Of a stretch of DNA of 64,000 nucleotides, positions 1-7,243 are shown piece by piece. The notes beneath the pieces are model-generated. The model was not told the DNA's origin. It did not search any database and saw only the letters and a list, made by a program, of their open reading frames with translations. Position 1 is the stretch's first letter, and each line of letters starts with the position of its first letter. A program made the translations under genes and the position numbers. The stretch is from Udaeobacter sp025935755 (GTDB taxonomy: Bacteria > Verrucomicrobiota > Verrucomicrobiia > Chthoniobacterales > UBA10450): positions 65,982-129,981 of the forward strand of contig DASUKN010000061.1 of the NCBI GenBank assembly GCA_036278715.1. The letters run 5' to 3'.

Positions 1-869
1 GAAACATCGAACGAACGGCCCCAAATGCCGGTAGCCTTGGCGCTCAGCGGCGCGATGATCGTGGCGAAAAATTGGTCCGTGACAGCGGTCCATTCTGCTC
101 CGGCAAAATTCTCCTGGAAAACAGGCTGCGCGGCGTGTGCCCCGATTCCGAGAAAACCGCCGCTACCTTGAAATGAACTGACGTTTTTATCCCTGGCTTT
201 GCCGTTGATTGACCAAACCAGTCGCGTGTAGTACGGATAATCTTTCGGATGAATCGGCGCAGCGGAACCCAGCGCGACGAAATAGCCGGTATTGGAATGC
301 GGCTGGCTGCCCGTATTCTGCACGATAAGATTCAGTTCGATCAGGAAATCGTCTTTTTTCTGCGCCGACTGCAGCAACGAAAATTTCTTTCGAACTGTGA
401 TGCCATCAGGGGCGGTGCGCTCACAGCGCATGCTGCTGTCGGATTCACGCGTTAACGTAAACTCCGGCAGCGCCGGCTTAGCCGGGTCGTCAACGATCGC
501 GCCGATGGGCGTATGCTTCGGAGAATTCAGAGTCACGCGTTGATCGCCTTCGGCGATGTGATTGAACATCACCGCCTCAGCGATGCCGCCGCCGCGGTTG
601 GTAAAACGCAACTCGACGTCCGAATTGCGCAACGCTTCGATCTTTTCCGCGAAGCTCGGACCTGACTCAGTGGCCTGTGGCGCAGTTTCAGGCGAAGCAA
701 CCGGAGAGGGCGAAGGCGTGAGGATGGATGGCGTCGTGGTTGGTGCAGTTTGGCCAGGAGTCGCCGTGAGGGGAGCCGGTCTCGGCGCCATCTGTTTTGC
801 CAGATATATTTCCCATACGACCAGCCCGACTACGCAAAGAGCGACAACAATCCACGCGGTTCGATCCAT
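1..869 (-). CDS. yidC: Membrane protein insertase YidC, N-terminal part (runs off window start)
   Basis: Reading the minus strand from the ATG at 869 gives an open frame to the window edge (about 289 codons). It begins with one hydrophobic segment (WIVVALCVVGLVVWEIYLA), then a Pro/Thr/Ser-rich linker and a beta-rich periplasmic region containing VELRFTNRGGGIAEAVM, as in the P1 domain of Gram-negative YidC. The catalytic membrane core lies outside the window. YidC inserts proteins into the inner membrane with or without SecYEG. It starts 18 bases after yidD ends, and the rnpA-yidD-yidC order is the classical arrangement, which supports the call. Confidence 0.9.
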   Translation of the reverse strand, partial: MDRTAWIVVALCVVGLVVWEIYLAKQMAPRPAPLTATPGQTAPTTTPSILTPSPSPVASPETAPQATESGPSFAEKIEALRNSDVELRFTNRGGGIAEAVMFNHIAEGDQRVTLNSPKHTPIGAIVDDPAKPALPEFTLTRESDSSMRCERTAPDGITVRKKFSLLQSAQKKDDFLIELNLIVQNTGSQPHSNTGYFVALGSAAPIHPKDYPYYTRLVWSINGKARDKNVSSFQGSGGFLGIGAHAAQPVFQENFAGAEWTAVTDQFFATIIAPLSAKATGIWGRSFDV

Positions 870-887
870 AAATTCGGTTTTGCACGA

Positions 888-1160
888 TCAGACGCAGCGA
901 CGGACTTCATTCCGAGAGCCGTCCGCCCAGCGCGCCGGCACCGGGTCGTATCCACATCCACCCCATGGTTGGCAGCGAGCGAGTCGTTTCAACCCCAGCC
1001 AACTGCCATGCCGAACGCCATGCGTCTCTACCGCCTCCAGAAAATATCTCGAACAGGACGGAGTGAATCGGCAGCCGCAATCAGGACCACAAAGCAGGCG
1101 AAGCAACGGCGAAAGCGTGCACTGATAGAGACGAATAAGAAAACGAACCAGTCCGAGCAT
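888..1160 (-). CDS. yidD: Membrane protein insertion efficiency factor YidD
   Basis: A 90-residue protein with an N-terminal amphipathic or hydrophobic stretch (LVRFLIRLYQCTLSPLL), the cysteine-rich CGFTP-like segment (CRFTPSCSRYFLEAVETHG) and the hallmark RLARCQPWGGCGYDPVP near residues 60-76. YidD is a small membrane-associated helper of YidC-dependent insertion. Its ATG overlaps the TAA stop of rnpA as TAATG (one shared base), so the two are probably translationally coupled; yidC follows after 18 bases. Confidence 0.96.
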   Translation of the reverse strand: MLGLVRFLIRLYQCTLSPLLRLLCGPDCGCRFTPSCSRYFLEAVETHGVRHGSWLGLKRLARCQPWGGCGYDPVPARWADGSRNEVRRCV

Positions 1161-1522
1161 TAGAGCAGAATAGAAGCGCGCCTAGCGAGGTGCAACCATT
1201 CATCTTCCAAGGCGCCATAGGTTACCGTCGCGGCGCCCTGTCTGGCGACGATCACAAACCAGAACCCGTGTCGCAGGTCGTGCTGATGACGGCGAACGAT
1301 TTCCCTCAAACGACGGCGAACCCGATTGCGCACAACCGCGCCGCCGACGCGACCTGAAGTCACGAAGCCTGCACGCCACGGACTGGAATCCTCCGACGGC
1401 ATCACACTCAACATTAGAAATTTGCCGCGTTGCGTGATTCCATCTCGTTTCACACGCTCGTATTCCGGACGATGCGTCAGGCGACGCGTTCTCGGGAATG
1501 AGAATGAACTCACGTTTGTCAT
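1160..1522 (-). CDS. rnpA: Ribonuclease P protein component
   Basis: The protein subunit of RNase P, which matures tRNA 5' ends with the rnpB RNA. The diagnostic RNR motif region AVVRNRVRRRLREIVRRH is intact, preceded by RAGFVTSGRVGGA. I chose the internal ATG at 1522 (120 residues, usual family length, begins MTNVSSFSFPRTRRLT). An ATG at 1558 would add 12 residues of no recognisable character. It overlaps yidD by one base. There is no rpmH immediately upstream: only about 120 bases and a terminator separate it from a lipoprotein gene. Confidence 0.95.
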   Translation of the reverse strand: MTNVSSFSFPRTRRLTHRPEYERVKRDGITQRGKFLMLSVMPSEDSSPWRAGFVTSGRVGGAVVRNRVRRRLREIVRRHQHDLRHGFWFVIVARQGAATVTYGALEDEWLHLARRASILL

Positions 1523-1587
1523 TTGCAGGAATTCTGTCCCCCGGCACGCTGGATACATGCGCTCGACTCACGCCGCGCCCGGGTACA

Positions 1588-1619
1588 AAAGAAATCTTCC
1601 ACCGAAAACCGGTGGAAGA
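1588..1619 (-). terminator. Intrinsic terminator of the upstream lipoprotein gene
   Basis: A perfect 10-bp stem (tcttccaccg at 1595-1604 with cggtggaaga at 1610-1619) and a 5-base loop. On the minus strand the stem is followed by the T-rich tract TTTCTTTT. It lies 28 bases after the lipoprotein stop, so it separates that gene from rnpA. Confidence 0.8.
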
Positions 1620-1646
1620 CTTCTCAAATCGGAAAATCCGGGCGAT

Positions 1647-1859
1647 TTACTGCGCGGGCGTTTCAGCAGGGGTCTCCTCCGCGCCGGCAGGCGTTTCCGT
1701 GGTGGTGGCTGGAGCTTCGGTTGCGGTAGGGGTGGTTACGTCAGTCGCGGCGGGGGCAGTCGTGGGAGCCGGAGTTGTCGCAGGAGCGACCGTTTCGGTT
1801 TTCTGTTCGCATGCCGCGAGGAGCGCGGCACCTGCCAGGATACAAATGTATTTCTTCAT
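1647..1859 (-). CDS. Small lipoprotein with a Thr/Pro/Ala/Glu-rich body
   Basis: A 70-residue product starting MKKYICILAGAALLAACEQK, a typical lipoprotein signal with the lipobox LLAAC (Cys at residue 17). The mature part is low complexity, made almost only of Thr, Pro, Ala and Glu, without any fold I recognise. It is probably a membrane-anchored spacer or surface peptide. An in-frame upstream start at 2066 would run into the neighbouring ald gene and give no signal peptide, so I reject it. A strong terminator follows. Function unknown. Confidence 0.75.
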   Translation of the reverse strand: MKKYICILAGAALLAACEQKTETVAPATTPAPTTAPAATDVTTPTATEAPATTTETPAGAEETPAETPAQ

Positions 1860-1957
1860 AGTTGGAGAGGCATATTGCTTTAATAGACAAATCGCAGCAA
1901 GACAGATTTTTGGACCGAGAAGAATATTGCTGGAACCACAAATGCTTGGCCGCGAGC

Positions 1958-3055
1958 CTAAAAGGGTGGCTCCCATTTCAAGCCGTGCGCCTCGGCTACG
2001 GCCTGGCAAGTAAGCCGGCCGTCGCGGGTATTGATGCCGCCGATCAACGCGGGCTGCTTTTTGCACGCGCCTTCAAGGCCATGATCGGCTAGCAGTTGCA
2101 CGTAACGATAAGTCACGTTCGTAAGCGCTTGCGTAGCAGTCCGGGCGTACGCGGCAGGCATGTTCGCGACACAGTAATGCGTCACCCCTTCCTCCACGTA
2201 AACGGGATCGCGGTGCGTCGTTGGTCGTGAAGTCTCCGCGCAACCACCCTGGTCGATGGAAATATCGACGAACACGCTACCTCGTTTCATTTTTTGCAGC
2301 ATGGCGCGCGTGATCAGCTTTGGCGCTTTGGCTCCCGGCAAAAGGACCGCGCCGATAAGCAAATCGCAATCCGGCATCAATTCGTCCAGGTTCGCTTCAT
2401 TTGAGAACAGCGTATGCAGGCTTTCGATTGCGATATCGAGAAAACGCAGTCGTTCCACATCGATGTCGAGAATGGTGACATCGGCTCCCAAACCTTTGGC
2501 CATGCGCAAGGCGTTCACGCCGGAAGTTCCGCCGCCGACGATGACCACGCGCCCGGGCAAAACCCCCGGAACGCCGCCGAGCAAAACTCCGCTGCCGCCG
2601 TTGTATTTGGCGAGAAAATTCGCGCCCATTACCACCGACATGCGGCCGGCGATTTCACTCATCGGTTCGAGCAGCGGCAGCCGATGGTCCACCTGGATCG
2701 TCTCGTACGCTACGCCGGTTACGCCTGATTTCAGTAAAGCCTCAGTAAGCGGTTTGCTTGCCGCCAGATGCAAATAAGTGAAAAGAATCTGGCCCCTCCG
2801 CAGTAACGGGAACTCTGCTTTGAGAGGCTCCTTGACTTTCACAATCATGTCAGCGCGCGCGAAAACGTCTTTCGCCTGCTCCACAATTTCTGCGCCGCCT
2901 TTCACGTAATCCTGATCGGAGTAGCCGGAACCGAGTCCTGCGTCCCTTTCCACCAGGACGGAGTGACCACGCTTGGTCAGCTCGTTTGTACCTGACGGGA
3001 GCAATCCGACACGCTGCTCTTGTTCTTTAATCTCCTTGGGAACGCCGATGATCAT
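1958..3055 (-). CDS. ald: Alanine dehydrogenase
   Basis: NAD-dependent L-alanine dehydrogenase (alanine to pyruvate plus ammonia), 365 residues from the ATG at 3055. It starts with the family signature MIIGVPKEIKEQEQRVGLLP. The substrate residues lie in MIVKVKEP (Lys) and FTYLHLA (His), the Rossmann loop is VVIVGGGTSG, and the catalytic Asp region is FVDISIDQGGCAETSRPTTH. An upstream start at 3091 would add 12 residues encoded by a dispersed intergenic repeat, so the shorter start is preferred. The gene stands alone; it could serve carbon and nitrogen recycling or redox balance. Confidence 0.97.
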   Translation of the reverse strand: MIIGVPKEIKEQEQRVGLLPSGTNELTKRGHSVLVERDAGLGSGYSDQDYVKGGAEIVEQAKDVFARADMIVKVKEPLKAEFPLLRRGQILFTYLHLAASKPLTEALLKSGVTGVAYETIQVDHRLPLLEPMSEIAGRMSVVMGANFLAKYNGGSGVLLGGVPGVLPGRVVIVGGGTSGVNALRMAKGLGADVTILDIDVERLRFLDIAIESLHTLFSNEANLDELMPDCDLLIGAVLLPGAKAPKLITRAMLQKMKRGSVFVDISIDQGGCAETSRPTTHRDPVYVEEGVTHYCVANMPAAYARTATQALTNVTYRYVQLLADHGLEGACKKQPALIGGINTRDGRLTCQAVAEAHGLKWEPPF

Positions 3056-3065
3056 TTGCGGAAGT

Positions 3066-3131
3066 GAAAAGTGATGAGTGACAAGTGACAAGATAAAAAA
3101 GCTTCCAACACTCGTGACCCGTCACTGTGAC
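3066..3131. repeat. Dispersed GTGACAAGTGAC-type intergenic repeat
   Basis: The spacer between ald and the YqgE gene holds short direct repeats of the form GTGA(A/C)AAGTGA on one side and the opposite-strand form CACTCGTGACCCGTCAC on the other. It has the look of the short dispersed spacers common in this lineage and codes for nothing I recognise. Confidence 0.5.
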
Positions 3132-3698
3132 TCAGTTGAGCGAGGGATCATCCGGAGCGGCAGCGAGCATTTTATACCACGGACCCAGCGTTCGCATAAT
3201 CTCGAACCATAGATTTGGCAGGCGATCAAGCTTAAGCAGCGATGGACTCGCTTTTTGCACAACCCACGCTTTTTGCTTTACCTCAGTTTCGAGTTGGCCA
3301 ACCCCCCAGCCTGCATATCCGACAAAAGCGCAGACCGTAAGCAAATCTTCACTGTTGTGTGTATCGCCCTCTTCATCCAACGCGAGGTTGTGATTCAATT
3401 TCAGGCCTACACCCTTTTGCCATTCAAACGCCGCAAACATCAGCTGGCTTTTTCCAACCGGACCACCCAAAAACACTGGCACATCGGCGAGGCCCGCTGG
3501 CGGCGCACCTGAAACCAGTTCGGTGACCGGCCGGTCAAGCGGGCGATTAATTATCACGCCCAATGCGCCCTCGTTAGGCTCATGCTCGGAAACGAAGAGC
3601 ACGGTGCGCCGGAAATTCGGGTCGAGCATGTTCGGATGCGCCACCAGCAACGACCCGGCAAAATTGCGCGATACCCCTTCATCACCCAAATCACGCAT
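3132..3698 (-). CDS. YqgE/AlgH family protein
   Basis: A 188-residue DUF179 protein. The family pattern is clear: GSLLVAHPNMLDPNFRRTVLFVSEH near the N-terminus, GALGVIINRPLDRPV, VFLGGPVG, and a C-terminal FVGYAGWGVGQLETEV. YqgE proteins are small cytosolic proteins of unsettled role; in pseudomonads AlgH has been tied to alginate control, which need not apply here. The start is the ATG at 3698. It lies on the same strand as ald but is separated from it by repeat sequence. Confidence 0.92.
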   Translation of the reverse strand: MRDLGDEGVSRNFAGSLLVAHPNMLDPNFRRTVLFVSEHEPNEGALGVIINRPLDRPVTELVSGAPPAGLADVPVFLGGPVGKSQLMFAAFEWQKGVGLKLNHNLALDEEGDTHNSEDLLTVCAFVGYAGWGVGQLETEVKQKAWVVQKASPSLLKLDRLPNLWFEIMRTLGPWYKMLAAAPDDPSLN

Positions 3699-4128
3699 GC
3701 AGGACTAGAGACCGCGACGCGCGCTCACGCAACCACTCGATCGCGCTTCATGATGAATCACTCGTGGTTGTGTCGACGTTGAAGGTACGGCCGCAGGCGC
3801 GATCGGTGTGCATCCGTTCCGGACATGCATCGGAATAGAGCAACAAAATTTTATAGTAATATCATTGTGTGTGGAGCATTCGACCTAAGGAATGCAGAAA
3901 GATTTTTGGAAATTTTGTTTAAAATTTTGTTGCCAGCGGCGGAAACCTCGCTTAGAGGCTTGAAAGTTTTCTACGATTGTTCTGGGGGGAACAGCCGCCC
4001 TTCACGCCTATCGGGCGTGGGGGGCGGTAATTTTTTGGGCCAGAAAGATCAGTGTCTTTCTTGTTGCTCATACTCTTGCTCCATTGCGGCGTGAAAAGAA
4101 ACGCCGAACGTCCAACGTCCAACCTCCA
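3699..4128. other. Non-coding spacer with possible small RNA
   Basis: About 430 bases without a convincing gene. The middle (3840-3940) is markedly A+T rich compared with its surroundings and holds a TATAGT-like -10 box at 3852. A strong terminator hairpin ends at 4036. The end of the spacer (4103-4135) has repeated 'cgtccaac' units, a dispersed repeat type. A small frame at 3825-4094 has no recognisable protein features and runs through the terminator hairpin. Confidence 0.5.
3995..4036 (+). terminator. Strong intrinsic terminator with no gene upstream
   Basis: Two stacked stems (CCGCCC 3995-4000 with GGGCGG 4022-4027; CACGCC 4003-4008 with GGCGTG 4014-4019, loop of five) are followed by TAATTTTTT. 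On the plus strand there is no protein gene upstream that it could end, which suggests a small RNA transcribed from about 3860. Confidence 0.7.
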
Positions 4129-4809
4129 ATGTTGAACTTCGGGAAATCTCACCGCATAGCATGGCCAATTGCATTGACCCTTGTGGCACTCATCGTCGCC
4201 GCGACGATCGTGGTCATCTTCTTGCGGCTGGAGAGTTGGCCGGCGCGGACAGCTGGGCAAACCAATGCTGAGCTGGAGCGGCTCGGCAAAAATATCCGCG
4301 CGGCTTTCATCGACATCGGGCATCTGCAGCCGCGAATCACGATTAACGATCGCGTTTACATGGAACAGACAACACCTCTCAGCGAACTTGTGGTCCTGTC
4401 ACGCCGCATCGAAGTCGAACACGAATTACTTCACACTTGGGCCGGCAGCTCCAAGCGGGTGAAACTGCACGGCACATTCCTTGCCAAAGCCGGCTTTGAT
4501 CTCCGCAAAGGCCTTTCGATCGATGTTCACCCGGATCGAATCACTGTTCAGTTACCCCACGCTCAGATTTTGGGCATCGAGCAGCAACAGGTGGACGTAC
4601 TCGCGTTTGAGAATGGACTCTGGAATCGCATTTCCGGCCAGGATGTTCAAAGGGAGTTGTCGAGGCTGCCTGATTTGGCTCGTAAAAAAGCAGCAGAAAC
4701 CGGTCTGCCAGCCGAAGCGGAGAAAACTTTGCACCAACAACTCGAACAACGCATACAGACATCACAGCCGCTGCGTTTGATCTTCAAAGACGAGAAAAAA
4801 AGTGAATAA
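4129..4809 (+). CDS. DUF4230 membrane-anchored protein
   Basis: A 226-residue protein from the ATG at 4129. It has one N-terminal membrane segment (IALTLVALIVAATIVVIFL) and a DUF4230 domain with TTPLSELVVLSRRIEVEHELLHTW near residues 65-90. The domain occurs widely in bacteria, but its role is not known. An earlier possible start at 4084 would only add residues encoded by a dispersed repeat. The AsmA-like gene follows 95 bases later on the same strand, so they may share a transcript. Confidence 0.8.
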   Translation: MLNFGKSHRIAWPIALTLVALIVAATIVVIFLRLESWPARTAGQTNAELERLGKNIRAAFIDIGHLQPRITINDRVYMEQTTPLSELVVLSRRIEVEHELLHTWAGSSKRVKLHGTFLAKAGFDLRKGLSIDVHPDRITVQLPHAQILGIEQQQVDVLAFENGLWNRISGQDVQRELSRLPDLARKKAAETGLPAEAEKTLHQQLEQRIQTSQPLRLIFKDEKKSE

Positions 4810-4904
4810 CGATCGCTCAATTGTGATCAGAATCTAAGTGACACATGCCCGCCTGATTACCGACTATCGATTTTTCTGACCAACCAATTCTTCGTCTCAT
4901 TGCG

Positions 4905-7211
4905 ATGCCGTTTAAAAATCGAATCTTCCTGATCGTTCTGTTGGTCCTCGTGATAGCGGTCGCCGCCGTTTTTCTCGCGCCAATGATGATGTCCAACGGT
5001 GTTCGCCTGTGGGTCTGGTGGTTCGCCCGTCAGGAAGGCTTTGTCGCGACGATCGACGGAGTAGACGCGCCTTTTCTGCGTCCGATAGTGATTCATCAGA
5101 TTCATTTAAAAAGTGCACGTGACGATGCCGTACACGTTGATGTCACTCTCGTTGATGCGCGAGTGGCGTTGAATTTGAAGCACATCTTTCTGCACCTGAG
5201 CGGCCGCGACATTCGAAACATCTCAGTTCGAGAATTCCGCGCCGAACTGCGTCGAAAGGACCCCAAGATGCGAACGCTAAGTGAACGCGGCTGGGTGACC
5301 CTGCACCGGTTGCTGCCGGAAACCTTAAATATCACCAGGCTGGAGACGCGAGTCGAAGACGGGCCGAGTTTGATTCTGCTGCGAAACGCGTCGCTTTCTG
5401 CGAGCGAGACGGAACCCGGCCGATTCACCGCTGCCGAGCTGATGATTACATCACCATGGATTCGCCAAAGTTTTTCGCAGCTGCGCGGGGCGACTCACTG
5501 GGAAGCCAATCGTCTGACGCTCGCAGGACTGACTTTGATACACGGCCTGGATTTGCAGGCGGCGACGCTAGACCTTGCGCGCTTGGGAAACCGGCGAATC
5601 GGATTGCAGTTCGACGTCGATGCCTTCGGCGGCAAACTCAGAACAAATATCTCGCACGAATGGCACTCCCCACATTCCAATTGGAACATTGCAGGGGGCG
5701 CAGCCGACCTGTCGCTGGCGCAAATTTCAGATGCACTGGGTTTTGCCGATCGCGTCAATGGCCTGCTTCATTCCAGCAACTTCACATTTCGCGGCAACCT
5801 GGCCGAGCCGGACCGAGCAACTGCATCGCTATGGGGCGAATTAACCGGGCTCACCTGGCGCGAACGCACGGCGGAAGCGCTCATGCTCGGCGCCGCACTT
5901 TACAACCGGAAAATCGAGCTTCAGCAACTTCACATCAGGCAAAAGGGCAATCAGTTCACTCTAAGCGGCGAAGCTGCGCTTCCCGCGACTTCGTCTGAAT
6001 GGCTCAGGCCCGATTTTCGAGGAAACATTTCGGCATCGATTAACCAGCTCGGCGAATTCCTTGCTCTCTTCGGAGCAAACCCGGCTGATTTCGCAGGCAA
6101 AATCAGCATTGAAGGGTCCATGGACACTCACGCTCGGAACTTCGGAGGCAACCTCTCAATTGAAGGCAGGTCGTTGACGTTTTTCAAACACGATATCGAC
6201 AGCTTTAGTGCAAAAGTAAGTTTGAAACCCAGCGAGCTGGACATCGAACGCTTCGAATTGGCGAGGAAGAAAGATTCCGTTTCGGGTGACGGCAAAATCG
6301 ATCTCTCACCGGAGCACAAATATTCAGGAAACCTTGAAGCGTGGGCAGAGGATCTGCGCGATTATGTTCCGGCCCTTACCGCTTCATCGAAACAAAACGC
6401 AAAGCCGATTCCGGTAGAACTTCAAGCAACCGTCGACTCAAGCCAGTGGGATACGCGGGGCGCGATTCAGTTGCCCAAATCGAACCCGGTTAGTTTCACC
6501 GCCAATTTTCAGTTGCCCATCGGCACTACTTGGAACGCCTTCCAAATGTCGCCTCTTAACGTCTCAATCGATTTCCCGGCAGTCTTTGTGGCAGGCGTCC
6601 CGCAGTTCTTCCATTCAAACATTTTGCAAGACGGTATTTTGAGCGGAAAAATCTCTTTATCCGAAACGTTGGAGCATCCTCGCATTGTTGGTGAAGTGCA
6701 GCTCGTAAATGGAAAGCTGGCCGACAGCAGCCTTATTTCCGATATCATCGGTGCGAGCGGTCTTGCCATTTTCGATGGCAATCGCGCTACCCTCGAGTTT
6801 CTGAACTTCGCCACCAAAGAGGTGGACCTCGCGCTTCACGGAGAGATCGATTTCGAAAATACGAAACGCATAGTCGTTAAGCTCGCGGGAGCGACACCCA
6901 TTTTCGATCTAATGTCGCGTCCCGTTGATTGCGTGAACAAAATTGAGATCGCGCCGGCGGCAATGCCTCTTGCCCCTGCCACGACGGAACTGCAGTTTCG
7001 TGGTCCCTTCCTTCAATCGGGTTGGAGCGTCAGCTTGAAAGAAGAGCTCGGTAGCCAGTTTTCCGTCGTGTCGGAGCCGGATACTGCCGAGCGCACATTT
7101 GCTCTTTGCTTTGGAAGCGGGCCCGAACAAAAAGTCTTGTCGCTCGGCGCCGTCCCACGCGCTGAAGTTGCCGTTAACACGCCTGTTCCTAAAAAAGAGA
7201 AGGAGCGTTGA
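4905..7211 (+). CDS. AsmA/TamB-like large periplasmic protein
   Basis: 768 residues. It has an N-terminal membrane anchor (IFLIVLLVLVIAVAAVFLAPMMM), a long beta-rich periplasmic body and a C-terminal region with LSGKISLSETLEHPRIVGEVQLVNGKL followed by a Rossmann-free DUF490/AsmA-like stretch. Proteins of the AsmA superfamily are thought to form hydrophobic grooves that move lipids between the inner and outer membrane. The end (RAEVAVNTPVPKKEKER) is charged. The gene lies back to back with dnaE, the two stops being 32 bases apart. The family assignment is by overall architecture and weak motifs. Confidence 0.7.
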   Translation: MPFKNRIFLIVLLVLVIAVAAVFLAPMMMSNGVRLWVWWFARQEGFVATIDGVDAPFLRPIVIHQIHLKSARDDAVHVDVTLVDARVALNLKHIFLHLSGRDIRNISVREFRAELRRKDPKMRTLSERGWVTLHRLLPETLNITRLETRVEDGPSLILLRNASLSASETEPGRFTAAELMITSPWIRQSFSQLRGATHWEANRLTLAGLTLIHGLDLQAATLDLARLGNRRIGLQFDVDAFGGKLRTNISHEWHSPHSNWNIAGGAADLSLAQISDALGFADRVNGLLHSSNFTFRGNLAEPDRATASLWGELTGLTWRERTAEALMLGAALYNRKIELQQLHIRQKGNQFTLSGEAALPATSSEWLRPDFRGNISASINQLGEFLALFGANPADFAGKISIEGSMDTHARNFGGNLSIEGRSLTFFKHDIDSFSAKVSLKPSELDIERFELARKKDSVSGDGKIDLSPEHKYSGNLEAWAEDLRDYVPALTASSKQNAKPIPVELQATVDSSQWDTRGAIQLPKSNPVSFTANFQLPIGTTWNAFQMSPLNVSIDFPAVFVAGVPQFFHSNILQDGILSGKISLSETLEHPRIVGEVQLVNGKLADSSLISDIIGASGLAIFDGNRATLEFLNFATKEVDLALHGEIDFENTKRIVVKLAGATPIFDLMSRPVDCVNKIEIAPAAMPLAPATTELQFRGPFLQSGWSVSLKEELGSQFSVVSEPDTAERTFALCFGSGPEQKVLSLGAVPRAEVAVNTPVPKKEKER

Positions 7212-7243
7212 CCGGGCAAGGCGGCGGCACGGGACTGCGCGCC

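Noticed and set aside
562..1163. Plus-strand frames over yidC and yidD
   Set aside because: Antisense shadows; the minus-strand genes have clear family motifs.
3825..4094. 89-codon plus-strand frame
   Set aside because: Crosses a terminator hairpin, no Shine-Dalgarno sequence, no domain; better read as a possible RNA.
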